Shown here piece by piece: positions 51,968 through 60,296 of a stretch of 64,000 bases of DNA (positions are counted from its first letter, which is position 1; each line of letters opens with the position of its first letter). A model generated the notes under the pieces. That model was not told the origin of the DNA and searched no databases. It saw only the letters and a list, made by a program, of their open reading frames with translations. A program made the position numbers and the translations under genes. The stretch spans positions 62,001 to 126,000 of the forward strand of contig NZ_JAAEDL010000007.1 in assembly GCF_018129005.1 (NCBI RefSeq), read 5' to 3'. The stretch comes from Neoroseomonas eburnea. Lineage in GTDB: Bacteria > Pseudomonadota > Alphaproteobacteria > Acetobacterales > Acetobacteraceae.

Positions 51968-52816
51968 ATGAAGGGCAAACTTGCGGCGCTGGCGCTCGCT
52001 TCGCCGCTCGCGCTGCTGCTCGGCGTGTTCCTGGTCGTGCCGATCGGGACGATCGTCGTCGTGTCGTTCTTCGACTACGACAGCGTGCGTATCATCCCCG
52101 ACTTCGTCTGGACCAACTACGACGAGCTGCTCTTCTCCCCGATCACCTGGAAGACCTATCTCCAGACGCTGAAATTCGCCGCCATCACCTGGGCGATCTG
52201 CCTGCTGGTGGGCTTCACCGTGGCCTATTTCCTCGCCTTCCACGTCGCCTCGCCGATGATGCAGACGGTGCTGTTCCTGGTCTGCACCATCCCCTTCTGG
52301 ACCTCCAACATCATCCGCATGATCTCCTGGATCCCCTTCCTCGGCAGGAACGGGCTGCTCAACCAGGCGCTGATGTCGGTGGGCGCGATCGACCAGCCGC
52401 TGGAATTCCTGCTGTTCTCGGATTTCGCGGTGGTGCTGGCCTATGTGCACCTCTACGCGCTGTTCATGGTGGTGCCGATCTTCAATTCCATGGTCCGCAT
52501 CGACCGCGCGCTGGTGGAAGCCGCGCGCGACGCCGGCGCGGGGGAATGGCAGGTGCTGCGCCACGTCATCATCCCGCTGGCGCGGCCGGGCATCGCCATC
52601 GGCTCGATCCTCGTCGTCGCCGTGGTGATGGGGGATTTCGTCACCGTCCGGCTGATGAGCGGCGGCCAGTCCGCCTCGGTCGGGCTGATGATGGTCAACG
52701 CCATGTCGCTGCTGCAGTACCCGGCCGCGGCGGCCAATGCGGTGGTGCTGCTCATCGTCGTGCTGCTGATGATCGCCGCCATGCTCCGCATCGTCGACAT
52801 CCGGAAGGAGCTGTGA
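51968..52816 (+). CDS. ABC transporter permease (PotB-like)
   Basis: 282 residues with six membrane helices. The ATPase-contact EAA loop is LVEAARDAGAGEWQVLRHVIIPLARPGI. The ATG at 51968 was chosen over a TTG four codons upstream. Spacing to the binding-protein gene is 164 bases, filled by a structured repeat. It pairs with the next gene as the two channel subunits. Confidence 0.93.
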   Translation: MKGKLAALALASPLALLLGVFLVVPIGTIVVVSFFDYDSVRIIPDFVWTNYDELLFSPITWKTYLQTLKFAAITWAICLLVGFTVAYFLAFHVASPMMQTVLFLVCTIPFWTSNIIRMISWIPFLGRNGLLNQALMSVGAIDQPLEFLLFSDFAVVLAYVHLYALFMVVPIFNSMVRIDRALVEAARDAGAGEWQVLRHVIIPLARPGIAIGSILVVAVVMGDFVTVRLMSGGQSASVGLMMVNAMSLLQYPAAAANAVVLLIVVLLMIAAMLRIVDIRKEL

Positions 52817-53634
52817 TGCAGACCCGCGCGCGCTCCAGGGGCTTCTGGCCGCTGGCGGCCTTCTTCGGGCTGTTCGTCGCCTTCCTCTACGGGCCGACGG
52901 TGACGATCGTCGTGCTCTCCTTCCAGGGGCCGGAGGGCGGCCTGACCTTCCCGATGCGCGGCGTCTCCACCCGCTGGTTCGAGAACCTCTTCGAGACCCA
53001 GATGGTCGGCGATTTCGGCGGCTCCTTCCTGCGCTCCATGACGCTCGGCGCGATCGTCACGGTGGTGACGGTGGTGGTCTCCTTCATGGCGGGGCTGGCC
53101 TTCCGGCGGCGCTTCCCGGGATCGACGGCGCTGTTCTACCTGGCGGTGGCGAGCCTGATCGTGCCGTCGGTGCTCGTCTCGCTCGGCATCGGGCTGATGT
53201 TCCGGCTTGCGGGGCTCGACCCGGCCTGGTGGAGTTCCGGCCTCGGCGCGCACCTGACCTGGACGCTGCCCTTCGGCCTGCTGATCATGTTCGCCGTCTT
53301 CAACCGCTTCAGCCCGGCCTATGAGGAAGCGGCGCGCGACCTCGGCGCCTCCCCCTGGCAGACCATCCGCCACGTGGTGGTGCCGATCCTGCTGCCCTCC
53401 CTGATCGGCGTCGGCCTGTTCGGCTTCACCCTCTCCTACGACGAGTTCGCGCGTAGCCTCTACACCGCCGGCACCTTCAACACCCTGCCGCTCGAGATCT
53501 ACGGCATGACGACGAACGTCACGACGCCTGTGCTCTACGCCCTCGGCACGGTGACGACGGGGGTGTCCTTCCTGGTGATCGCCGCGGCGCTCGGCGGGGT
53601 CATGCTGCTGCGCCGGCGTCGCGGCGGGGGCTGA
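52816..53634 (+). CDS. ABC transporter permease (PotC-like)
   Basis: 272 residues with six membrane helices and an EAA loop EEAARDLGASPWQTIRHVVVPILLPSL, followed by FTLSYDEFARSLYTAG, typical of the PotC group. Its start codon overlaps the stop of the first permease (TGATG), so they are made in equal amounts. Confidence 0.93.
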   Translation: MQTRARSRGFWPLAAFFGLFVAFLYGPTVTIVVLSFQGPEGGLTFPMRGVSTRWFENLFETQMVGDFGGSFLRSMTLGAIVTVVTVVVSFMAGLAFRRRFPGSTALFYLAVASLIVPSVLVSLGIGLMFRLAGLDPAWWSSGLGAHLTWTLPFGLLIMFAVFNRFSPAYEEAARDLGASPWQTIRHVVVPILLPSLIGVGLFGFTLSYDEFARSLYTAGTFNTLPLEIYGMTTNVTTPVLYALGTVTTGVSFLVIAAALGGVMLLRRRRGGG

Positions 53635-53694
53635 GCGGGCGTTGCACCGCGCCGCCGGCTCGGGCAAGCATCGCCCGGCCAAGGGAGGGGGCGC

Positions 53695-54678
53695 ATGGCG
53701 GAGATCGGGATCGTCGGCCTCGGGCGCATGGGCGCCAATATCGCGCGGCGCCTGATGCGCGCCGGGCACCGCTGCATCGTCTGGGACCGGGACGATGCCG
53801 CCATCGCCGCCGTGGTCGCCGGCGGTGCCAGCGGCGCCGCGGACCTCGCCGGTCTGGTCGCCGCCTTGGCCGCGCCGCGCGCCGTCTGGGTCATGCTGCC
53901 GCATGGCGCGCCGACCGAACAGGCGATCGCCGAGCTGGGCGATCTGCTCTCCCCCGGCGACGTCGCCATCGACGGCGGCAACACCCACTGGAAGGACGAC
54001 ATCCGCCGCGCGGCCGCGCTGCGCGCGAAGGGTTTGCACTACCTCGACATCGGCACGTCCGGCGGCGTCTGGGGGCTGGAGCGCGGCTACTGCCTGATGA
54101 TCGGCGGGGAAGCGGAACCCGTCGCGCGGCTCGCACCCATCTTCGCCGCGCTGGCGCCGGGGCGCGGCGGCATCCCCGCCACGCCGCGCCGCGAGGGCCG
54201 CGCGCCCAATGTCGAGGAAGGCTGGCTGCATTGCGGCGGCCATGGCGCCGGCCATCTCGTGAAGATGGTCCACAACGGCATCGAGTATGGGATGATGCAG
54301 GCCCTGGCCGAGGGCCTCGACCTGCTGCGCGCCGCCGACAGCAAGGACCTCCCCGAGGAGCACCGCATCGCCGTCGACATCGCCGACGTCGCCGAGGTCT
54401 GGCGGCGCGGCTCGGTGGTGACGTCCTGGCTGCTCGACCTGACCGCCGCCGCGCTCGCTGAGGATCCGGCGCTCGCGAAGTATTCCGGCACGGTGGGGGA
54501 TTCCGGCGAGGGCCGCTGGACGGTGCAGCAGGCGGTGGAGACGGCGGTTTCCGCCCCGGTGCTGACCGCCGCGCTCTTCGCCCGCTTCGCATCCCGCGAC
54601 GAAGGCCGTTTCGCGGGCAAGGCATTGTCGGCCATGCGCCACGGCTTCGGCGGGCATCTGGAGCCGAAGAAGGGATGA
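53695..54678 (+). CDS. gnd: 6-phosphogluconate dehydrogenase, short decarboxylating type
   Basis: 327 residues, the shorter Gnd form (about 300-330) rather than the 470-residue enzyme. The NADP-type fingerprint is [17 protein letters not shown] (4-20). Active-site regions are [31 protein letters not shown] and [21 protein letters not shown], with the catalytic Lys in the last. It oxidatively decarboxylates 6-phosphogluconate to ribulose 5-phosphate. It overlaps gntK by 4 bases, making a gluconate-use pair. Confidence 0.95.
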   Translation: MAEIGIVGLGRMGANIARRLMRAGHRCIVWDRDDAAIAAVVAGGASGAADLAGLVAALAAPRAVWVMLPHGAPTEQAIAELGDLLSPGDVAIDGGNTHWKDDIRRAAALRAKGLHYLDIGTSGGVWGLERGYCLMIGGEAEPVARLAPIFAALAPGRGGIPATPRREGRAPNVEEGWLHCGGHGAGHLVKMVHNGIEYGMMQALAEGLDLLRAADSKDLPEEHRIAVDIADVAEVWRRGSVVTSWLLDLTAAALAEDPALAKYSGTVGDSGEGRWTVQQAVETAVSAPVLTAALFARFASRDEGRFAGKALSAMRHGFGGHLEPKKG

Positions 54679-55193
54679 CGATCGCCGCCATCGTGATGAT
54701 GGGCGTCTCCGGCTGCGGCAAGTCCACCGTGGGCGCGTTGCTGGCCGAACGCCTCGGCTGGCCCTTCGAGGACGGCGACGCCTTCCACCCCCCCTCCAAC
54801 GTTGCGAAGATGAGCGCCGGCACGCCGCTGACCGATGATGACCGCTGGCCCTGGCTCGCCGCCATCGCCGCGCGCATCGCCCGGGCGCGCGCGGCGGGCG
54901 AGGGCGTCGTGATCGGCTGCTCCGCCCTGAAGCGCGCCTATCGCGACATGCTGCGCGACGGGCATGCGGATGTCCGCTTCCTGCACCTGACCGGCACGCC
55001 GGAGCTCATCATGGCGCGCCAGGCGGCCCGGACCGGCCACTTCATGCCGGTCTCGCTCATCGCCAGCCAGTTCGCCACGCTCGAACTGCCGGAGACCGAG
55101 GCGGACGTCATCGACCTCGACGTCGATCCGGAGCCGCCGGCGATCGTCGCCAGGGCGATCGCCGCGCTGCGCCGCCGCGGCGACCTGGCGTGA
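54675..55193 (+). CDS. gntK: Gluconokinase (GntK)
   Basis: 172 residues. The P-loop is [12 protein letters not shown] (9-20), then [30 protein letters not shown] split over 32-62, the very conserved GntK core, and [12 protein letters not shown]. It phosphorylates gluconate to 6-phosphogluconate, the substrate of the gene before it. ATGA overlap with gnd. Confidence 0.95.
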   Translation: MTIAAIVMMGVSGCGKSTVGALLAERLGWPFEDGDAFHPPSNVAKMSAGTPLTDDDRWPWLAAIAARIARARAAGEGVVIGCSALKRAYRDMLRDGHADVRFLHLTGTPELIMARQAARTGHFMPVSLIASQFATLELPETEADVIDLDVDPEPPAIVARAIAALRRRGDLA

Positions 55194-55331
55194 GGCGTGG
55201 CATCGTGATGATCGGCGCTGGCATTGCCGCCCCCGCCATGCGCCCGCATGCCGGCCTGGTGACGCGGCGGCCCCTCGCCGTCCCGCTGGTCGGGCGGCTG
55301 ACGCACGACCGGGGCCGGCTGCGGCCGGCCG

Positions 55332-55664
55332 CTACTCCGCTGCCATCGGCAGGCCCGGAACCGGACCGCGGGTGATGGCGGTCATCCGTTCCCGCACGTC
55401 GAAGAGGCGGATCTGCAGATCCGTGATGTCCGGGTTGGCCTTCATGCGCCCGACGATCGGGCCGGCGACATAGGCTTCCGCCGCCGCACGGTCGGCAAAC
55501 AGGTAGATCCCGCCGGCGCGGCGTTCCTCCTCCCCGTCCAGCCAGATCTTCCATTGCAGGCCGGGCACGGCGAGGAACTGCCTGGCGCGGTCGTCGGTGT
55601 AACGGGCCTCCCACTCGGCCTTCGGCATGTCCGGGCGCGTGTAGTTGATCTGCACGATCACCAT
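55332..55664 (-). CDS. YdhR-like small dimeric alpha/beta-barrel protein
   Basis: 110 residues from the ATG at 55664, with GGGAGGA upstream. MVIVQINYTRPDMP, then LQWKIWLDGEEERRAGGIYLFADRAAAEAYV, match the YdhR/putative monooxygenase family (ferredoxin-like, antibiotic-monooxygenase fold). The substrate is unknown. It faces the gntK gene (convergent) and is divergent from the ogt gene. Confidence 0.8.
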   Translation of the reverse strand: MVIVQINYTRPDMPKAEWEARYTDDRARQFLAVPGLQWKIWLDGEEERRAGGIYLFADRAAAEAYVAGPIVGRMKANPDITDLQIRLFDVRERMTAITRGPVPGLPMAAE

Positions 55665-55844
55665 GGCGCGGGTCCTCCCTCTGGATGCGCGGAGGGGCAT
55701 CCTAGACACCTTTCGCGCCCCTCGTGCGACCGGCATTGCCTGGCGGCCCGGAGGCGCCGCCCGCGCGGCGCATGCCGGCGCAATCGCCGGAAGGCGCCGC
55801 AACGGCGCCTGAGGCATGAGCAAGAGGCACAGGAGACAGCCGCC

Positions 55845-56129
55845 ATGCCGATCACCGACCTTCGCCTCGACCTTCGCGGGACCCCGTTCCAGCGCGCCGT
55901 CTGGGCCGCGCTGCGGGAGATCCCGCCCGGCCGCACCGAAACCTACGCCGAGGTCGCCGCCCGCATCGGCCATCCCGGTGCGGCGCGGGCAGTCGCACGC
56001 GCCTGCGCCGCCAATCCCATTGCCCTGGCGGTGCCGTGCCACCGCGTGGTGCCCGCCGCCGGCGGCACGGGCGGCTGGCGCTGGGGCGCCGACCGCAAGC
56101 GGGCGCTGCTGGCGAGGGAAGGCGCATGA
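55845..56129 (+). CDS. Short methylated-DNA-protein-cysteine methyltransferase (Ogt-like)
   Basis: 94 residues, only the DNA-binding/active-site domain; ordinary Ogt proteins have about 160. The acceptor Cys65 is in VPCHRVVP, the recognition helix is RTETYAEVAARIGHPGAARAVARACAANP (partly shown), and GGWRWGADRKRALL closes the active site. All residues for alkyl transfer seem present. The small size resembles Ada C-terminal modules. Its stop overlaps the next gene (ATGA), a DNA-repair pair. Confidence 0.88.
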   Translation: MPITDLRLDLRGTPFQRAVWAALREIPPGRTETYAEVAARIGHPGAARAVARACAANPIALAVPCHRVVPAAGGTGGWRWGADRKRALLAREGA

Positions 56130-56833
56130 TGATCGCCGATCGCGTCGCCGGCCTGGACTGGGCGCGGATCGAGGCCGAGCTGGACGCCTTCGGCTGCGCC
56201 ACCACCGGGCCGCTGCTGGCGGCGCAGGACTGCGCCGATCTCGCCGCGCTCTATGACCGGGAGGACGGCTTCCGCAGCCGCGTCGTCATGGCGCGCCACG
56301 GCTTCGGGCGCGGCGAATACAAGTATTTCGCCACCCCGCTGCCCGCGCCGGTGGCGGAACTGCGGCGGGAGTTCTGGCCGCGCCTCGCCCCCGTCGCGAA
56401 CCGCTGGAACGCGGCGATGGGCCTGGCGCCGCGCTTTCCGGCGCGGCACGCCGACTTCCTCGCCCGCTGCCACGCCGCCGGCCAGACCCGCCCGACGCCG
56501 CTGCTGCTGCGCTACGAGGCCGGCGACTACAATTGCCTGCACCAGGATCTCTACGGCGAGCACGTCTTTCCGTTGCAGGTCGCGATCCTGCTGTCATCCC
56601 CGGCCCGTGACTTCACGGGCGGGGAGTTCGTGCTGACCGAGCAGCGCCCGCGCATGCAGTCCCGCGCCGAGGTGGTTCCGCTGACGCAGGGGGAGGGCGT
56701 GATCTTCGCCGTCCACCATCGCCCCGTCGCCGGCACGCGCGGCAGCTATCGCGTGAACCTTCGCCACGGGGTGAGCCGGCTGCGCAGCGGGCGGCGGCAC
56801 ACGCTGGGCGTCATCTTCCACGATGCGGCGTGA
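56126..56833 (+). CDS. 2OG-Fe(II) oxygenase of the COG3826 type
   Basis: 235 residues. The double-stranded beta-helix holds the iron ligands His139 and Asp141 (NCLHQDLYGEH) and a late His, with Arg209 of GSYRVNLRHGVS a likely 2-oxoglutarate ligand. ARHGFGRGEYKYF and the LRYEAGDYNCLH strand are typical of this predicted nucleic-acid-modifying family. It is translationally coupled to the Ogt-like gene, and such pairs recur in bacteria, which supports a role in repair of alkylated DNA. No activity is proved by sequence. Confidence 0.85.
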   Translation: MMIADRVAGLDWARIEAELDAFGCATTGPLLAAQDCADLAALYDREDGFRSRVVMARHGFGRGEYKYFATPLPAPVAELRREFWPRLAPVANRWNAAMGLAPRFPARHADFLARCHAAGQTRPTPLLLRYEAGDYNCLHQDLYGEHVFPLQVAILLSSPARDFTGGEFVLTEQRPRMQSRAEVVPLTQGEGVIFAVHHRPVAGTRGSYRVNLRHGVSRLRSGRRHTLGVIFHDAA

Positions 56834-56991
56834 AGCGGAAGGTCGGAGGAGGGCGGCCTCCGGCCATCGACGCCCTTGCCAAAGCCGAGGTCGAGGCGTC
56901 GGAGGATCGCGGCTCCTGGCGTCCTCCCGGATGAGGAAGACGCCTCATACCAGCGGCCGCTGTTCGCGACCGCTGGCATCCGCCTCTTGAT

Positions 56992-57089
56992 GCCCTCAGA
57001 CGCGGGCGCGAACCTCCGGTGTGCTTGGCTTCGCCGGACTGCCGGCGGGCCGCATCCGCGGCCTCGGCACGAGGCAAGAACTCGTGCCG
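56992..57089. repeat. Structured intergenic repeat, type 1, copy 5
   Basis: Starts GCCCTCAGACGC and shares CTTGGCTTCGCCGG and GGCCTCGGCACGAGGCA with the copy at 23104. A 6-bp hairpin (CGCCGG with CCGGCG) is kept with a changed loop (ACTG for ACGA). The closing hairpin is 57065-57073 with 57081-57089. The first stem is partly broken here. Confidence 0.7.
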
Positions 57090-57114
57090 CTGGCATCATG
57101 CTGCCGCGCCTTGC

Positions 57115-57258
57115 CGATGACCTCATCGGCGAGGTTCAGCGGTATGGCGCGTGGAGCTGGCGGGGCGGCCGCGCGCGAAACCAGGATGCTGATACCGAGT
57201 CAGCCGAAAGGCTGGCCGGTATCAGAGACCGTCTGGAAGGTCCGGCACCGCACCCGCC
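57115..57258 (+). repeat. Dispersed intergenic repeat, type 2, copy 3 (most complete)
   Basis: Holds GATGACCTCATCGGC, TTCAGCGG, GCTGGCGGGGCGGCC, then a nested hairpin: outer 9-bp stem 57189-57197 with 57217-57225 and inner CAGCC-GAAA-GGCTG (57201-57214). CAGAGACCGTCTGGAAGG and TCCGGCACCG follow. Copies on the minus strand lie at 20012-20115 and 37174-37351. Confidence 0.7.
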
Positions 57259-57269
57259 GGAAGATCCGT

Positions 57270-58010
57270 TCAGGCGACGGAGGCGTCCGTCGGCAGGATC
57301 ACGACCCGCGTGCCGATCGGGACGCGCTGGTAGAGATCGACGATGTCCTGGTTGATCAGGCGGATGCAGCCCGCCGAGGCCATCGTGCCGATGGTCCAGG
57401 GCTCCACCGTGCCATGCAGGCGGTAGTAGGTGTCGTAGCCATCCTGGTAGAGGTAGAGCGCCCGCGCGCCGAGCGGGTTGCGGCCGCCGCCCGGCATGCC
57501 GTGGCGCAGGTGGCCGTAGCGTTGCGGCTCACGCGCCACCATCTCGGGCGTCGGACGCCAGTTCGGCCAGGCGGCCTTGCGCTCCACGAAGGCGTCGCCC
57601 GTCAGGTTGAAGGCCTGGTCTCGCCCGACAGCGATGCCGTAGCGCATGGCTCGGCCGCCCTGGAGGACCAGGTAGGCGTAGCGGGCCGCCGTGTCGACGA
57701 CGATGGTGCCCGGCTCGTCAGCGCGCGGATAGGCGACCTCGCGCCGCAGGTAGCGCGGATCGATCCGCCGCAGGTTCACCGCCGGGATCGAGAAGCGCTC
57801 GGTCGTGATGGCCGCGTAGATCGACCGGTAGTCGGGCTCGGGCGTCCTGTCGGGAACGGGTGGTCGTGGCGGATCGGGGGGCGCTGGAGGGGAACCTCCA
57901 AGCACGGCCTGCGCTGCGCCGGGGGGCGAGGGCGCCGGCACTTCGGAGGGCACGCACGCTGCAAGCAGACCGGGGAGACCGCCGAGTAGGCTCCGTCGGC
58001 GAAGGCTCAT
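57270..58010 (-). CDS. L,D-transpeptidase (YkuD domain) lipoprotein
   Basis: 246 residues. MSLRRRSLLGGLPGLLAAC combines an Arg-rich start with a lipobox (LAAC, Cys19), so it is probably a periplasmic lipoprotein, perhaps exported by Tat. A Pro-rich linker (about 25-60) precedes the YkuD domain (about 95-240) with the motif HGTVEPWTIGTMASAGCIRL; the catalytic Cys is about residue 215. It would cross-link peptidoglycan or attach lipoproteins to it. Confidence 0.92.
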   Translation of the reverse strand: MSLRRRSLLGGLPGLLAACVPSEVPAPSPPGAAQAVLGGSPPAPPDPPRPPVPDRTPEPDYRSIYAAITTERFSIPAVNLRRIDPRYLRREVAYPRADEPGTIVVDTAARYAYLVLQGGRAMRYGIAVGRDQAFNLTGDAFVERKAAWPNWRPTPEMVAREPQRYGHLRHGMPGGGRNPLGARALYLYQDGYDTYYRLHGTVEPWTIGTMASAGCIRLINQDIVDLYQRVPIGTRVVILPTDASVA

Positions 58011-58192
58011 CGCTGGTCGGGACTCCCGCGCGGACGTCGAATCGCTTGTGCCAAGTGAACGGCAAGGATGGCGCGGTTGTCCACAGGGGCGACCCGCTGC
58101 ACCACCGCCGGCGCTGGGCCGATCGCCACCAGGGACCCGATCCGCCGCCCTTCCCTGGCCGCCGGCCCGGCGCCACCGAACGGTTGCCAAGG

Positions 58193-58235
58193 AAGAAGGG
58201 GGGATCGGGGGGAATTCCTTCCCCCCGACCTTCTT
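58193..58235 (-). terminator. Strong hairpin after the serine hydrolase gene
   Basis: A perfect 10-bp palindromic stem (TCGGGGGGAA with its complement around TTCC, 58205-58228) is extended by outer arms AAGAAGG and CCTTCTT (58193-58199 with 58229-58235). It stands 7 bases past the stop of the minus-strand gene. It has no T-run but is a very stable structure. Confidence 0.65.
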
Positions 58236-58241
58236 GCCCGT

Positions 58242-59477
58242 TCAGCCGTCGATCGCCTGATACGCCAGCATGTTGATCAGCCGCCGGTAGCGCAGCCGCA
58301 TCTCCCCCGGGGCATGCGCCATCAGCACCACCGCCAGGCGTTCGGCCGGGTCCACCCAGAAATAGGTGCCGAACACGCCGGACCAGCCGAAGGCCCCTGG
58401 CGCGCCCATGAAGGCGGAGCCGCCGGCGTTCTTCCGCACCGCGACGGTCAGTCCGAAGCCATAGCCCTTCAGCCCCGGATCCATCCGGTCCGGCCCGCCC
58501 TCGATGCCCTGCAGGTGGTCCGACCCCATCCAGCGCACCGTGGCCGGCGAGAGCACGCGGACCCCGCCCAGCGATCCGCCGGCGCGCAGCATCTCGGCGA
58601 AGCGCAGGTAGTCCGAGGCGGTGGAGACCAGCCCCGCACCGCCCACTTCGAGCCGGGGCGCCGCAAGCGGCGCCGCGACGGCTTGCGGCTTGCCGGTCAG
58701 CGGACAGTTCGGCAGCGCCTTGGCGAAGCGCGCGGCGGCGCCCTCGGGCAGCGCGTAGCCTGTCTCGTTCATCCCGAGCGGCGCGAAGATGCGCTCCCGC
58801 ATGAGGGTGCCGAGCGAGGCGCCGCCCGCCGCCTGCGTCACCAGCCCGAGCACGTCGGTCGAGAAGCCGTATTCCCAGGCCTCGCCCGGATGGTGCCGCA
58901 GCGGCGTCGCGGCCAGCGCGGCAGCCAGGCTTTCCGCGTCATGCTCGCTCGCAACGGTCAGCGAGGTGCCCGGATGCGCCGCGTGCACCGCCGTGGCGCC
59001 GAAACCGCCATAGACGAAGCCGGTGGTGTGGCGCGCCGCATCCTGCACCGTCATCGGCCGGCGCTGCGGTTCCGTCTCGATCGGACCCTCGCCGGAGAGC
59101 ATCCCCGGCGTCGGCTTCGCGACCTGCATGGTCATCAGCGGCGGGACATAGGCGCCGACCGGGTCCGAGAGCAGCAGCCGCCCTTCCTCGACCAGGGACA
59201 GCGCCGCGACGCCGCAGACCGGCTTGGTCATCGAGGCGATGGCAAACATCGCATCGGGACGCATCGGCACCTTCGCCTCGGCGTCGAGATAGCCGACGGC
59301 TTCGAGATGCACGAGCCGGCCCTCGCGGGCGATGGCGACGACGCCACCGGGGAAGCGGCCTTCCTCGACCTCGCGCTCCAGCGCCGGGCGGATGCGGGCG
59401 AGCCGTTCGGAGGACATGCCCACCGCTTCCGGCCGCACCGGGGCGAGGGGTGGGGTGTCGGTCTGGATCACGTTCAT
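58242..59477 (-). CDS. Serine hydrolase, beta-lactamase family (class C fold)
   Basis: 411 residues, no signal peptide. SxxK is Ser82-Met-Thr-Lys85 (FAIASMTKPVCGVAAL), the second motif is WEYGFSTDVLG (YxS), and GFGLTVAVR to FGWSGVFGTYFWVDP covers the third. It resembles EstB/LovD-like esterases rather than true beta-lactamases. Its ATG overlaps the stop of the metallo-hydrolase before it (ATGA), so the two are one operon. A strong hairpin follows. Confidence 0.9.
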   Translation of the reverse strand: MNVIQTDTPPLAPVRPEAVGMSSERLARIRPALEREVEEGRFPGGVVAIAREGRLVHLEAVGYLDAEAKVPMRPDAMFAIASMTKPVCGVAALSLVEEGRLLLSDPVGAYVPPLMTMQVAKPTPGMLSGEGPIETEPQRRPMTVQDAARHTTGFVYGGFGATAVHAAHPGTSLTVASEHDAESLAAALAATPLRHHPGEAWEYGFSTDVLGLVTQAAGGASLGTLMRERIFAPLGMNETGYALPEGAAARFAKALPNCPLTGKPQAVAAPLAAPRLEVGGAGLVSTASDYLRFAEMLRAGGSLGGVRVLSPATVRWMGSDHLQGIEGGPDRMDPGLKGYGFGLTVAVRKNAGGSAFMGAPGAFGWSGVFGTYFWVDPAERLAVVLMAHAPGEMRLRYRRLINMLAYQAIDG

Positions 59478-60115
59478 GCGCCGTCTCCCGCATAGGGGTT
59501 GGTGCGGCGCTCGGTGCCGAAGGTGGAGCCGGGCCCGTGGCCGCAGATGAACTGGATGTCGTCGCCGAGGGGGAAGAGCTTCCCCCGGATCGCCGAGATC
59601 AGCGCCGCGTGGTCGCCATAGGGAAAGTCGGTGCGCCCCACCGATCCCTGGAACAGCACGTCGCCGACCAGCGCGAAGCCGAGCGCGGTCGAGACGAACA
59701 CCACATGCCCCGGCGTGTGCCCCGGGCAGTGCAGCACGGCGAAGTCCTGGCCGGCGATCTCGACCGTGTCGCCTTCCTCGAGCCAGCGGTCGGGGGTGAC
59801 GGCCCGGCAGTCCATGCCGTAGCGCGCGCCCTGGTCCGGCAGGCCATCGAGCAGGAATTCATCCGCGCGTTGCGGCCCCTCGACCGGCACGCCGAGCGCC
59901 TCGGCGAGCTCGGCCGCGGCGCCGGCATGGTCCAGGTGGCCATGGGTCAGCAGGATGCGCTGCACCTTGATGCCGGCCTGCTGGATCGCCTCCTGGATGC
60001 GGTCGGCATCGCCGCCGGGATCGACGACCACACCCTCCTTCGTCTCGTCGTCCCAGACGAGGGTGCAGTTCTGCTGGAAGGGCGTCACGGGCAGGATGGC
60101 GGCGGCAATGCTCAT
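59474..60115 (-). CDS. Metallo-beta-lactamase-fold hydrolase (glyoxalase II-like)
   Basis: 213 residues from the ATG at 60115. The metal motif is THGHLDHAGA (His58, His60, Asp62, His63), followed by HCPGHTPGHVVF (third His), GDVLFQGSVGRTDFPYGD (Asp) and FICGHGPGSTFGTERRTNP (last His). This is the short glyoxalase II-like group (YcbL-type) that acts on thioesters. It is coupled to the serine hydrolase gene downstream. Confidence 0.93.
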   Translation of the reverse strand: MSIAAAILPVTPFQQNCTLVWDDETKEGVVVDPGGDADRIQEAIQQAGIKVQRILLTHGHLDHAGAAAELAEALGVPVEGPQRADEFLLDGLPDQGARYGMDCRAVTPDRWLEEGDTVEIAGQDFAVLHCPGHTPGHVVFVSTALGFALVGDVLFQGSVGRTDFPYGDHAALISAIRGKLFPLGDDIQFICGHGPGSTFGTERRTNPYAGDGA

Positions 60116-60296
60116 GGCCGGACCTTGGCGCGGCGGCCCCGGGCCGGCAAGCCGGGCGCGGCGTGGTCCGGCGCCCGCCGGCGGCGCCGCGCGCCGCGCG
60201 TCCTGACAGCGAGGCCACCCGGCAGGAATCGCCGCCCGCTTCACAAATATTCAACTTTTGGGCGATTTTCTTGTAGGGAAGCGATCGCAGGATGCG
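60116..60296. promoter_or_regulatory. Divergent promoter region before the large RTX gene
   Basis: The right half (60241-60280) is AT-rich in a GC-rich setting (ATATTCAACTTTTGG, then ATTTTCTTG) and is the likely promoter of the RTX gene that starts at 60297. The left half is very GC-rich with inverted words. No known regulator box is seen. Confidence 0.45.

Larger units (their letters stand above)
56834..57269. other. Gene-free stretch composed largely of dispersed repeats
   Basis: About 435 bases between the convergent oxygenase and L,D-transpeptidase genes. In order it holds a hairpin like that at 23059 (56947-56979), a type 1 repeat (56992-57089) and a type 2 repeat (57115-57258). The first 110 bases have no recognised feature. 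It brings together both repeat types found elsewhere. Confidence 0.75.
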
